30,974 bases of DNA from contig ADNK01000137.1 in assembly GCA_000320545.1 (NCBI GenBank), positions 1 through 30,974 on the forward strand, read 5' to 3'. The notes under the pieces were generated by a model. That model saw only the letters and a program-made list of their open reading frames with translations, was not told the origin of the DNA and searched no databases. Made by a program: the position numbers and the translations under genes. Shown piece after piece: positions 21,458 to 30,974 of the stretch. The number at the start of each line of letters is the position of its first letter. Within the stretch, counting starts at the first letter, position 1. Source of the DNA: Bigelowiella natans CCMP2755. Its lineage: Eukaryota > Cercozoa > Chlorarachniophyceae.

Positions 21458-22631
21458 ACGAAAAAATGAAGAAGAAGAAGAAACTCGTAGGACTTATTAA
21501 AGCGATGACGATCATGATACGTTGCTATGTTTCACAGAATCTCTTTATAGAATAATAAGTTACCGCATGATCTTCTTGTATGTGTTTATCGATACAAAAT
21601 GCGGATGAGCCCATTCATCGTAAAGGAACTGTAGCTCATTTTTCTCCTCCTGTTGATGAGATTATCTTAATTTATGATGATGATGATGATGATGATAATG
21701 ACGCGAGATGATGAATGAATGACACGATTAACAACACTAAAAAATCCCCTTGTGAAAAACAATGATTGTATCCTCAACAGCTAGATACCTGCGAAAATAT
21801 AGGCGGGGAATCTCGTTGGCACCACGTTGCAAATACAAGGACACCTGGTTGTAGGAGCAGATCAATAAAATAAATCTCTGATTGTAAAAATAGCGGTCAT
21901 AGCCATTTCTGTCCAAATGAATGAAGATTTGCATTGCAACTTGTTTCTTCACGAATTACTCTTACTCGGCCATCATATTTTCGCCGCTACCACATGAGAT
22001 CAAGTCAGCGAGGGGCACAAACCTCCTGGCTTCAGCACTCGACTCATCTCTTCTACATACTTCGTTTTTGAAGGCATATGTTCACCTAACAAGTCGTCGT
22101 CAACAGGGAGAGGGATTTGATATTAGTAAAGGATATAAACGTGCGAAATAAATACTGAAAGTATGAATGCGTGAATCATCATCATCTGACTGAAATGACG
22201 TATTGAATACAAGAAAATGGTTTGATGGCTCACCTGACTCAATAGCCCAAACAACATCAAATGAATTGTCGGGGTAATCCATTTTTAGAGCGTCCTTTAG
22301 CTCAAATTGTGCGTTGGGGACCGACTGGATCTCCGCTAACTCCTTGGCCCTTTTAATCTGTGAAGGAAAAAGGCAATAATAATGTTGTCTGAGCAACAGA
22401 CATTGATAATTGTTGATTGAATTGGTTGCAAAGAGGATTAATTGTTTGCTTGCATACAATAGGATGCTGTGGCCACCATCTCACATTATACCTGATTCGG
22501 GCTGATTGTGATTCCCGTTACAGTGCCTCCGTCCTGGAAGTAGTTTTTCGCTGTTGATTGCAACAGAGATTGTAAATTTAGTAGTCGGTAGACATAGAAA
22601 AAAGTAGGTAGTCGTCGTCGTCGTCGTCGTC

Positions 22632-22668
<37 letters not shown>

Positions 22669-23009
22669 AAATAATCTAGGAAAACATGTCGCTTGTTGCT
22701 CCTATGGCCTATTACGTACCGAGATATCGTGTTGCCCCACCGAAGCCACAGCCTACATCAAGAACTTTCTTCGGTCCTGGAGGAAGATCCAAAATCCCAC
22801 TCCTACAAGGACAAGGGTATGTATGTAAGTATTTATGCATGTACGCATCGTGATGACGATGACCACAGAAATGCATACATAAGTCTACTAATGTCATTGC
22901 TTACCATTCGACCATCTTATCAATAAAATCGTATTTTGCCCCAATAAAGTTCTTCCTCTTGTAACCTTTCTTGATCTCCTCAGGGGTATAATACCTTTTG
23001 CATATATCG

Positions 23010-23065
<56 letters not shown>

Positions 23066-23637
23066 TGCACAGATATGAATTTATGCTGCATCCAAGTTAA
23101 ATAAGATATTGTGTTGGGATTATTACCCCAGATGGATATGCTCTCCCCAGTAGTGCTCTAATATCCCATCTGCTGTCCATGCATCATACTCGTTGGCAAC
23201 CTACGAGGATATGTGACGAGGTAAGTGAAGTGGCTTTGCCATGCAACAATAATCCGCGCTACCGTGTTTCCTGTTTCGTACTTGCGCGAGCCCTTTGGAA
23301 ATAGTCTCTGGTAAAGCTTTCCGACAACTCCAAATTTATCTGATCGGCGTGTTGTCTCTGTTGATCGAACTTGTACCTCACGCATGGGAGAAGTTGTTAC
23401 AGGATTGATCCTCCTCGGAGCAGTAGCAAACTTGGTGGTGGCTGGTGCTGCTGCGTTGTTCCTGTTTATTGATCTTTGCTGTATCCCCCTCGCTACTTCT
23501 GGCTCCGATAAAGATTGCAAAAGAATAAATCCTACAAGACAAACCAGTAGAACGGCAGAAAGAATGCCACAGCGCGCGTGGTTAGCGGTGCATCGACCCT
23601 CTTTTACACGGAAGAGGGGGGGACGACGGGCAGCCAT
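20661..23637 (-). CDS. Tocopherol O-methyltransferase-like SAM enzyme with N-terminal membrane anchor (434 aa, 12 exons)
   Basis: Exons (high to low): 23637-23263, 23200-23127, 22994-22905, 22802-22720, 22550-22492, 22357-22234, 22085-22023, 21844-21789, 21649-21564, 21382-21280, 21084-20951, 20718-20661; all phases agree. The family methylates gamma-tocopherol or related quinones using S-adenosylmethionine. Seen: YDAWTADGILEHYWGEHIHLG after the linker, SAM motif I VLDVGCGFGG at 193-202, GITISPNQ, DYPDNSFDVVWAIESGEH, RVLKPGG, FATWC, EWAHPHFVSI, LPSWRHSIWVGVYDPW and the C-terminal GLMQYGM, all in family order. Residues 24-44 form one hydrophobic segment after a basic head, then a Ser/Thr/Arg/Ala-rich linker. 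This could be a signal-anchor or a plastid bipartite leader; a typical ASA-FAP site is absent. The exact substrate cannot be told from sequence. It diverges from ATP-citrate lyase. Confidence 0.9.
20811..20866. repeat. (CT)n and (CA)n microsatellites in a methyltransferase intron
   Basis: CT units at 20811-20843 and CA units at about 20851-20866, inside the last intron (20719-20950) of the minus-strand methyltransferase gene. Confidence 0.95.
21103..21216. repeat. (AAGT)n and long (CT)n microsatellites in a methyltransferase intron
   Basis: TAAG/AAGT units at 21103-21127 and a CT run of nearly 50 bases at about 21168-21216, both inside the intron 21085-21279. The CT run reads (AG)n on the sense strand. 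Confidence 0.95.
21426..21452. repeat. (GA)n microsatellite in a methyltransferase intron
   Basis: GA units inside the intron 21383-21563; sense strand (TC)n. Confidence 0.95.
22611..22668. repeat. (GTC)n-(GTA)n microsatellite in a methyltransferase intron
   Basis: GTC units followed by GTA units in the intron 22551-22719; sense strand (ACT)n then (GAC)n. Confidence 0.95.
23011..23064. repeat. (TAG)18 microsatellite in a methyltransferase intron
   Basis: Eighteen perfect TAG units in the intron 22995-23126; sense strand (CTA)n, directly upstream of the acceptor CAAAAG at 22995. Confidence 0.96.
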
Positions 23638-24248
23638 TGTATTGTTTATGATGAATATCAAGGTCGTTTTCCCCTTAAAATCGGCCGAATATCCAAAATT
23701 ACACAAAAATCCCAGTACTAATTTCAACTCCAAATATACCGTTTTTTGCATTCTATAATTGTCGCAGGTCAGAAAGTACTTAACTCTTTCCAAAGTGTAC
23801 ATTGGGCGACGCGGCAAGAGAAATGTGCCGACCTTCAGGATTTAGGGCAACTATTCCATTGCATATACATCGAAAGGAACGGGAATTTTGATAATAAAAC
23901 AGTGTACACGTGGCATAACGCAACGCATGAAAGAGTATCACAAAATAGTAGTAAAGAAAGCCTTTGCGTAGGTACGACTAAGGATTCAAGCAAAGATTGT
24001 GCTCTAATCCTACACTCATCATAAAGAAAAAGACAAGGCTTTGGCTGGAATTCTGATGAATTCGGTCACCTATTTATGAGAAAGAGATAGTATGTTTTGG
24101 TTGACGTATAAATATAATTGCTTTGGTTTTAAGCGATCAGGAAGAATTCTGTCCAAAAGAAGATCTGAAGCAGCCACGAGGACTAGACCCTAACCCTCCC
24201 CTTACCCTCCCAAAACCAACACGTCGTGACTGACCGAATAAAACTAAT
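23638..24248. promoter_or_regulatory. Divergent promoter region of methyltransferase and ATP-citrate lyase
   Basis: 611 bases lie between two outward-facing start codons. It holds a telomere-like ACCCTAACCCT box at 24187-24197, followed by further CCCT/ACCCTCCC words to 24211, close to the ATP-citrate lyase start. A plus-strand frame at 23746-24024 is unsupported. No clear TATA box. Confidence 0.55.
24187..24211 (+). promoter_or_regulatory. Telomere-like CCCTAACCCT box in the ATP-citrate lyase promoter
   Basis: ACCCTAACCCT followed by CCCCTTACCCTCCC sits about 40-60 bases upstream of the ATG. Such telo-boxes act as factor-binding sites in plant promoters; here this is only suggested by sequence. 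Confidence 0.35.
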
Positions 24249-27200
24249 ATGTCCCAAAAGGCCATCCGTGAGTACAGCGGTAAACGCATGCTCACCGAAT
24301 ACTTCACGGCCAAGTATCCAGGTACAGAATGGCAGAATGCTAGCAGCATGTGGTAGAGAGGCTATGCGCATGGTGGAACACCAGGAATGTATTTAGTAGT
24401 ATCTTGTCCTAAAAATATTCAGGAACATATAAGTTTGGGAATATGGTCCTTATCGACCCTAAAACTGATGTCGAGACTCTATCCTCGAAGCACAAATTTT
24501 TGACGGAGGAGAAGCTCGTTGCCAAACCAGATCAGGTGGGGTATTGTGTGGGTTACCGTAATGATATCTAACTTTTCACATTACAACTAGCTCATCAAAA
24601 GACGGGGAAAACTCGGACTTGTTAAACTCAAAGCATCTTGGGATGAAGCTAAGGCCTGGGTGAACGAACGACGCGACAAGGAATTTAAGGTTGGAACATA
24701 AGGCAGCAACAAAATGTATCTCCGACCCTTATTCTCGTATTTCATGAAGAATGAAAGGCCACTCATTTGAAAAACGCGTTGCCGAGCAAATTATTCTTAA
24801 ACATGCTGATCATAAACTCTCTAGTTGTCTTATCGTCCTAATATTTCTTCGTCAAATTACACACAGTAGAATTTACTACTTGATATCACGCTTATGATGT
24901 AGGTGCGAACCTTGAATGACAAACTGGATCATTTCTTGGTTGAGTCTTTCGTCCCTCACAAACAAGAGGAAGAGTATTATGTCTGCATCCAATCGATTCG
25001 GTAAGTGAAGCACTCTGTTGCTGGCTATATGGACTCCTTTTACTTCTTAAATTAGATATCCACCCACTTTTTTCATGTTTTCATAGATCTTGCTTACATT
25101 AATCTTTCGATTTGCAGATCTGGAGATAAAATTATGTTTTGTCATGAGGGCGGAGTCGATGTAGGAGATGTTGATGCTAAAGCTTCTGTATTAAACGTGG
25201 TAATCGGCGAGAAACCTTCGGTAGAAGAGGTCACCAAAGCCCTTCTTGGTAAGGTTTCCACAGCGCGCCAAGAGGCTCTGGGAGAGTTCATTTGCCGCCT
25301 GTTTGATTTCTACGCTGAATATCACTTTGCTTATTTGGAGATTAATCCTGTTGTCATGATGAAAGAGGCTGATGGATACCGAATCGCTCCCCTGGATATG
25401 GCAGCTAAGTTGGACGAAACAGCTCGCTACGAATGCTATAAATTGTGGGGGGATGTTGACTTTCCACCTCCTTTTGGGCGCACATCCTGTCCAGAGGAAA
25501 CTTATATTGAGAGCTTGGATGCAAAGACCGGAGCATCATTGAAACTAACGATCCTTAACCCCAAAGGCCGTATTTGGACTATGGTGGCTGGCGGAGGTGC
25601 CTCTGTGATCTATGCAGATACGGTTTGCGATCTAGGAGGTGCTCCTGAACTTGCGAATTATGGTGAGTACAGTGGAGCTCCTACTACCAGTCTCACCTAT
25701 AAGTATGCAAAAACTATCTTGGGAATGATGTTTAAGCACAAGCATGAGCAGGGCAAAGTTCTAATCATTGGCGGTGGAATTGCAAATTTCACAAATGTTG
25801 CTGATACCTTCAAGGGCATTATCATGGCCATGGAGGAGACCGCATCTAAGATGAAGGAGCACAATGTCAAGGTTTACGTAAGGCGCGGTGGGCCTAACTT
25901 CCAGGAAGGACTTGAGAACATGCGTCGATTTGGCATGCGTACGGGTGTTCCAATCGATGTGCATGGACCTGAGGACCACATGACAAATATCGTTGCAAAG
26001 GCACTTGGAAAAGAAACGGTGTCGGCAGGAAACACTGCGCTTCCTAGGCGTAATTCCGCGTTGGACCTCCTCACCAGAAATAGCGACACTTCGCAGCCTA
26101 CTGAAGCCAAAACAAAACCACAGATCTTGCGGAGAAAATCTACGCCTGGCAAGGAGCCTCCAAGGTCCTCTGCATGGGATCTCTTTACACCCGAAACACG
26201 TTGTTTCGTCTATGGAATGCAACCTGTTGCAGTACAAAATATGCTTGACTTCGACTTCGTCTCTGGGCGCTCTTTCGCGTCGGTCGCATGTTTAGTTTAC
26301 CCTTTCACAGCAAACCATAGCCGCAAGTTCTACTGGAATACTAAAGAGGTGCTCATCCCCGTCTTTTCTAAGCTGGAGGATGCGTTGAAGAAGTTTCCTG
26401 ATATCTCCGTGGTGGTTAACTTTGCCTCCTCACGTTCTGCCTTCGATAGCACCATGGAAATCCTCAAACACTCGGAGCAGATTAAGACCCACGCGATTAT
26501 TGCTGAGGGTGTTCCAGAGAGACGCACAAAGATCCTTATTCGCAAAGCCAAAGAGCTTGGTGTGACTATTATCGGTCCTGCAACTGTGGGAGGTATAAAA
26601 CCAGGATGCTTTCGAATCGGAAATACAGGAGGTAATAATATTACTAGTATATCAGTGTGATTTTCTCTCATCTGATCACTGTCACATAACTAACATGTCT
26701 TTTTTGAGAATATATTGTTAATACTGTTGACGTAAAATTGACTCTATGATGTAGGTGCACTTGATAATATCATCGCATCGAAGCTGTATCGTGCAGGAAG
26801 CGTGGCTTATGTAGCAAGATCGGGAGGTCTCTCCAATGAGTTAAATAACATCATCTCACAGCATACAAATGGAGTTTATGAGGGAGTACCTATCGGAGGA
26901 GATAGATTTCCAGGAACAACCTTCATGGATCACCTTATGCGCTACGAGAAGAATCCTCAAGTAAAGATGTTGGTGTTGCTTGGAGAGGTTGGTGGTGTGG
27001 AGGAATATGAAGTCTGCAATGCAATGAAAGATGGTCGCATCACAAAGCCCCTCGTTGCTCTTTGCACTGGAACATGTGCGAGTGCATTCTCCTACGAGGT
27101 TCAATTTGGACATGCTGGAGCTTGTGCTCATGGCCAAGAAGAGACAGCATCTGCAAAAAACAACGCTTTAAAGGCCTCTGGGGCTGTTGTTCCTTCGACG

Positions 27201-27871
27201 TTCAATGAGATGGGACTTTGCATCAGACGTACATACACCCAGCTTGTTAAGGCGGGTGTGATTGTGGAAAAGGAAGAACCTGAACCACCTCAAATGCCAA
27301 TTGACTACAAATGGGCGCGTAAGCTTGGTTTGATCCGTAAGCCTTCTTCATTTATGTCGTCCATCTCAGATGAAAGAGGCGAGGAGCTCATCTACGGTGG
27401 TGTCAAGCTGTCTCAAGTTTTCCAGCAAAAACTTGGTTTGGGAGGCGTCTTAGGCCTTCTTTGGTTCCGCAGAAAGCTTCCGTCGTACTTCTGCTCATTC
27501 ATTGAAATGGTTCTAATGGTTACCGCAGATCATGGCCCGGCAGTATCAGGTGCACACAATACTATTGTTGCAGCCCGTGCTGGAAAGGTACTACTACTAC
27601 TACTACTACGTATTGAGTAGATACTCACCATCTATCTATCACCTTATCAGTCATATCATTTACGATAGGATCTTGTTTCTTCGCTTTGTTCTGGTCTTCT
27701 GACTATTGGACCTCGATTTGGAGGTGCTCTCGATGATGCAGCAAAGAAGTTTTGCTGGGCTCATGACAACGGTGAGGGTTACTTGATTAAGGCTTCTACG
27801 ATGATGATGATATATTATATATGACAGATAATACCTACTCCTCTATATGACTGACTCACTCACTAATCGGT

Positions 27872-27917
<46 letters not shown>

Positions 27918-28104
27918 CCTAATAAATAGGTCTGCTGCCAGAAGAATTTGTGACTACAATGAGAAAAAGGAAAGAGCTTATCCCGGGAATTGGCCATAAG
28001 GTTAGTAAATAGAAGTAGTGCTTTTTATGGTGATGAGAAAGAGTGCGTATGAAGGAGGAAATATAAATTCACCTTTACATACATAAAGCAAAAAAATAAA
28101 GCAG

Positions 28105-28146
<42 letters not shown>

Positions 28147-28832
28147 GTACATCTATATTATGTGTGTATGTGTGTATGTGCATGTATGAAATGGCTGCTA
28201 TCAGATAATCTTTTCCACCACCTCCTCGTTATCAATTTTCTGTAGTACCGTATCTTCTTCTTGCGTACGTGTTCGATGATATTATTCCATCACTATCGAT
28301 GATGATGATGATGATGAAACCCACCTCCAATAATAATTAGGTGAAATCGCTCGAGAATCCTGATAAGCGTGTTGAGATTATCAAGGACTTTGCTTTGAAG
28401 GAATTCAAACACACACCTCTACTCGACTATGCGCTCCGTGTACAAGCTGTGACTACTCGCAAGAAGTCCAACCTGATTCTGAATGTTGATGGATGTATCG
28501 CTGTTTGTTTCGTTGACCTACTGCGTAACTGCGGTGCTTTCACAAGAGAAGAGGCAGACGAGTAAACTACAACAATTGCACACACACACACACACACACA
28601 CACATGATGATGATGATGATGATGATGGTGATGATACCACACAGAGCATGCTACACCTTCTTAAAATCTATCATCATGTTCCTCCTCCTCCTCGAATACA
28701 TCATAGCTCCTAATAAAGAAGGATTGTGGTCTACTGCTGAAAATATATTATATATTTTCATCATCTCACGTAGTCTCCTGCTTAAAATACATTATATATT
28801 TTCGTCATCTCACGGTTTCTTCTTTTTCGTTT

Positions 28833-28873
<41 letters not shown>

Positions 28874-29040
28874 CACCATGTAGGTATGTGGCAAATGGCA
28901 CCCTAAATGGGCTGTTTGTCCTCGGCCGCAGCATCGGATTCATCGGACATTTCATCGATCAGAAGAGATTAAAGCAAACATTGTACCGCCACCCTCACGA
29001 CGATATCTGGATAGTTCCTTTCGATCAGGATATTCAATAA
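24249..29040 (+). CDS. ACLY: ATP-citrate lyase, single-chain form (1093 aa, 10 exons)
   Basis: Converts cytosolic citrate, CoA and ATP to acetyl-CoA, oxaloacetate, ADP and phosphate, feeding fatty acid and sterol synthesis. Exons: 24249-24321, 24423-24535, 24591-24689, 24903-25000, 25118-26631, 26755-27587, 27669-27771, 27930-28000, 28341-28561, 28884-29040; phases all agree. Seen in order: ATP-grasp start ([18 protein letters not shown]), [21 protein letters not shown], the citrate-binding segment with [20 protein letters not shown] and [10 protein letters not shown], a variable linker at about 430-480, the CoA-binding part with [14 protein letters not shown] and [13 protein letters not shown], the phosphorylated His in FGHAGACA (His752, equivalent to human His760), and the citrate-synthase-like C-terminus with [28 protein letters not shown] and [21 protein letters not shown]. 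Length matches animal ACLY (about 1100). It is the fused animal-type form, not the two-subunit plant or fungal form. Confidence 0.98.
27879..27915. repeat. (TG)n microsatellite in an ATP-citrate lyase intron
   Basis: TG units just upstream of the acceptor at 27928-27929, in the intron 27772-27929. Confidence 0.96.
28108..28138. repeat. (AT)n microsatellite in an ATP-citrate lyase intron
   Basis: Alternating AT in the intron 28001-28340, followed by a GAT run near 28298-28317. Confidence 0.95.
28579..28871. repeat. Microsatellites and a 45-bp duplication in the last ATP-citrate lyase intron
   Basis: The intron 28562-28883 contains (CA)n at 28579-28603, (ATG)n to about 28627, an imperfect direct repeat of ATTATATATTTTC and TCATCTCACG (about 28745-28771 and 28790-28814), and (CT)n at about 28836-28871 directly before the acceptor at 28882-28883. 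Confidence 0.92.
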
Positions 29041-29041
29041 A
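29036..29041 (+). terminator. AATAAA overlapping the ATP-citrate lyase stop codon
   Basis: The stop codon TAA at 29038-29040 is embedded in AATAAA. It could be a polyadenylation signal or coincidence. Confidence 0.2.
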
Positions 29042-30660
29042 TATCAATGTGGAAAGAATAATACGTTTTTTTAAAGGAAAAATAGCCCATTATTTCCACA
29101 ATCATTACCTATGGTTACGGGCTAACGAAATTTGAAGCTTTATTTGTATCTGTATCATCTTACGTCAAGAGGATACTTGAAAAGGATTATTCGGAATATA
29201 TTTCTCTCATTACAAAAAACCTACCGTTGTCTCCGGTAAATTCGGTGATATAATGTATGACGATCAATCATGTTTTCGTGTAGCATCACACATTTGCGCT
29301 ATGGCATCGCATACCATGCTAGCATGTGCAAAGTAAGGACGCAATAGACTACTTTGGAAAATTTCATGTTGTGCATCTTGCCAGTGTGCACAAAGCTAAA
29401 TTGGAGTGATGACGCATAGGTTCTGTTTGCCTAAGGCGCATTTTTATTTCATGACATGCACACATCGTATCTCTAGATCTAGACATTCTCTTGTGCTAGC
29501 TAGCTAGTAGCATTGGGGCAGCATGATAGCATGGCCTAACAACGACTCATCATTGTGTCTAGCGAGTGCATTAGCCAGACCCACAGTCTAGCAGTGCTTG
29601 AGTAGCAACATGTCCTGGTGTGGTCGATGTGCTATGGTACGCGCACGTGTTCAGAGTAGCCTGATTCGTACGCACTAGCGCACTGCTAGCGCATTTCATC
29701 TAGTCATGTGAGCCAGGCTAGCAGGCTAGCTAGGTTTTGTTGTTGACTACAAATCTAGAAATGTGCCATGTCTCTAGATCTAGATATGCTGGCATGCTAG
29801 CATGTTCAGATCTAGATGTGGATGTGTACAGTGTGTCCTGTGGGTGCGAGCATGCTGTAGCACATGCATGTACATCGTCGCGCACGTCGCATGTGCGTGT
29901 GTCCTGTCTTGTTCTAGCTGCATGTGCTGGGTGCGAGCTAGCTAGCGAGCATGCACGTCGTCGCGCACGTCGCATTATTAGATGCACATGCATGTGAGGA
30001 ACACAGCTCAATGCAAACAAAACTAACACATGTGCTCTGTTCATCCTGCATGCAGATTGATGACTGCGACGCGATGTCGGGATTGCTCTAGCAGCTAGCT
30101 AGTCTAGCAGTGCTGATCATCGCATGTTGTCCACTAGCTAGCTCTAGCGAGCTAGTCGATGTCATGCGATGGCTGCTGTGCTAGCTCTAGAGCTAGCTAG
30201 ATGTCATTGGAATGTCGTTCATTTCTAGATTTGCACGCACGTGCGCACATTGGACAATTGTGACACGATAGCGTAGCGTGCATGCTGTGATGATGAATAC
30301 AGATAAAATATTTTGGGATATAATCAAAAAGTCTGGTAAAAATTGTAATAATATAGATTTAATTATGAAAAAAGTGTTGGTTAAATATAATAATGAAACT
30401 ATATTCAATCTGCATCAGCACGCAGCAGGTGCTGCCGTTCACGTGATCTAGCTAGTGATGCATACATGGCCGATGCGCCGCTCATCTGTGCTAGGGCTAC
30501 CCACAGTCGTAACGCTCTAGCGCTGTGCTGTGCGAGGTCCAAACGCTACGGCACGGAAACATATCGCTTTAACTCCCTCTAGAAGCACATCGTTAGATCC
30601 TGTTGCTGCGCTGATGGAAAACCGAGACGCCTTGTAATTTGATCCTGTCTCCATGATAGA
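29041..30660. other. Palindrome-rich spacer downstream of ATP-citrate lyase
   Basis: No supported gene. It is dense in CTAG, AGCT, CATG, TGCA and CGCACG words. The 12-base palindrome CATGCTAGCATG occurs at 29315-29326 and 29793-29804, and CTAGCTAGCTAG at 29497-29508. A very AT-rich patch at about 30291-30411 interrupts this composition. Frames at 29730-30044 and 29737-29997 are mutual complements of low-complexity DNA and are not genes. Confidence 0.65.
30291..30411 (+). other. AT-rich island with a short protein-like frame
   Basis: About 120 bases are strongly AT-rich inside GC-palindrome spacer. On the plus strand one frame reads ATGAATACAGATAAA and continues through about 37 Lys/Asn/Ile-rich codons (DKIFWDIIKKSG, then LIMKKVLVKYNNETIF) before running into ordinary spacer sequence and a stop at 30449-30451. 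It looks like a fragment of organelle, viral or other AT-rich DNA; its source is unknown. Confidence 0.4.
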
Positions 30661-30690
30661 CATGCAATATGATATAATATATACATATAC

Positions 30691-30694
<4 letters not shown>

Positions 30695-30741
<47 letters not shown>

Positions 30742-30793
30742 TTAAATTGTATCTTATATATTTATTTTTTTATTTTTGAGAGAGAGGGAGAGA

Positions 30794-30825
<32 letters not shown>

Positions 30826-30942
30826 GGGGGGGGGAGCGGGAGAGGTAGAGAGAGAGAGAGGGGGAGAGAGAGATATATGTAGGTGTGTGGGGAGGGAGGT
30901 AGGGGGGGAGCTAGCGCGCGCGCGCGCGCGCGCGCGCTCTCT

Positions 30943-30974
<32 letters not shown>
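30695..30974. repeat. Composite microsatellite at the window end: TA, G/GA, GC, CA
   Basis: An alternating TA run (to about 30739), a purine tract (about 30778-30871) with 29 consecutive G at 30796-30824, G-rich DNA to 30909, (GC)n at 30914-30937, a CT stretch, then (CA)n to the last base. No gene. Long G runs are often imprecise in assemblies. Confidence 0.95.

Noticed and set aside
23746-24024. 92-codon plus-strand frame between the methyltransferase and ATP-citrate lyase genes
   Set aside because: It overlaps the 5' leader of the methyltransferase on the other strand and has no recognisable domain.
25761-26671. Several minus-strand frames of 90 to 158 codons
   Set aside because: They are antisense to the long, unmistakable coding exon of ATP-citrate lyase.
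29730-30044. Paired plus and minus frames rich in Arg, Ala and His
   Set aside because: They mirror each other over palindromic CGCACG/CATG words, as expected of stop-poor spacer DNA.
30754-30971. Pro/Ser/Leu- and Arg/Ala-rich minus-strand frames at the window end
   Set aside because: They are translations of G, GA, GC and CA microsatellites.

Overview
The window is one end of a nuclear chromosome from a eukaryote, probably a photosynthetic stramenopile (ochrophyte alga). The evidence is 43 perfect TAACCC telomere units at base 1 (the TTAGGG class), intron-rich genes with GT-AG junctions, a secreted protein with the Pro-Ser-x-x-Pro-Thr repeats common in diatoms and relatives, a single-polypeptide ATP-citrate lyase, and a tocopherol-type methyltransferase of algal style. 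Intron density (5 to 14 per gene in most genes) is higher than in the model diatoms, so the exact lineage stays open. I resolved exons by hand from splice sites, reading phase and protein similarity. All coordinates for spliced genes are my own models.

Layout: telomere (1-258); short gene-free subtelomere (259-1378); septin GTPase on the minus strand (1379-4952, 15 exons); divergent spacer; secreted Pro/Ser/Thr-repeat protein, plus strand (5841-7837, 6 exons); palindrome-rich spacer (7838-9219); unidentified disordered protein, minus strand (9220-10609, 7 exons); divergent spacer; a large unidentified protein with a signal peptide, long amino-acid runs and a conserved-looking C-terminal Cys/Tyr-rich module, plus strand (11798-16790, about 15 exons); palindrome-rich spacer; a seven-helix membrane protein resembling the gustatory-receptor-like (7TM ion channel) superfamily, plus strand (18222-19738, 2 exons); palindrome-rich spacer; tocopherol-O-methyltransferase-like enzyme, minus strand (20661-23637, 12 exons); divergent promoter; ATP-citrate lyase, plus strand (24249-29040, 10 exons); and a gene-free tail (29041-30974) ending in a composite microsatellite.

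Three pairs of genes are divergent (septin/repeat protein, disordered/signal-peptide protein, methyltransferase/ATP-citrate lyase) and could share promoters. The last pair are both metabolic: cytosolic acetyl-CoA supply and an isoprenoid-quinone/tocopherol-type methyl transfer. Nothing indicates an operon, CRISPR array, insertion sequence or phage. The most interesting item is the gustatory-receptor-like protein. Next come the unidentified signal-peptide/Cys-Tyr protein and the repeated palindromic vocabulary (CTAG, AGCT, CATG, TGCA) of the spacers, including a 12-base palindrome found exactly three times.
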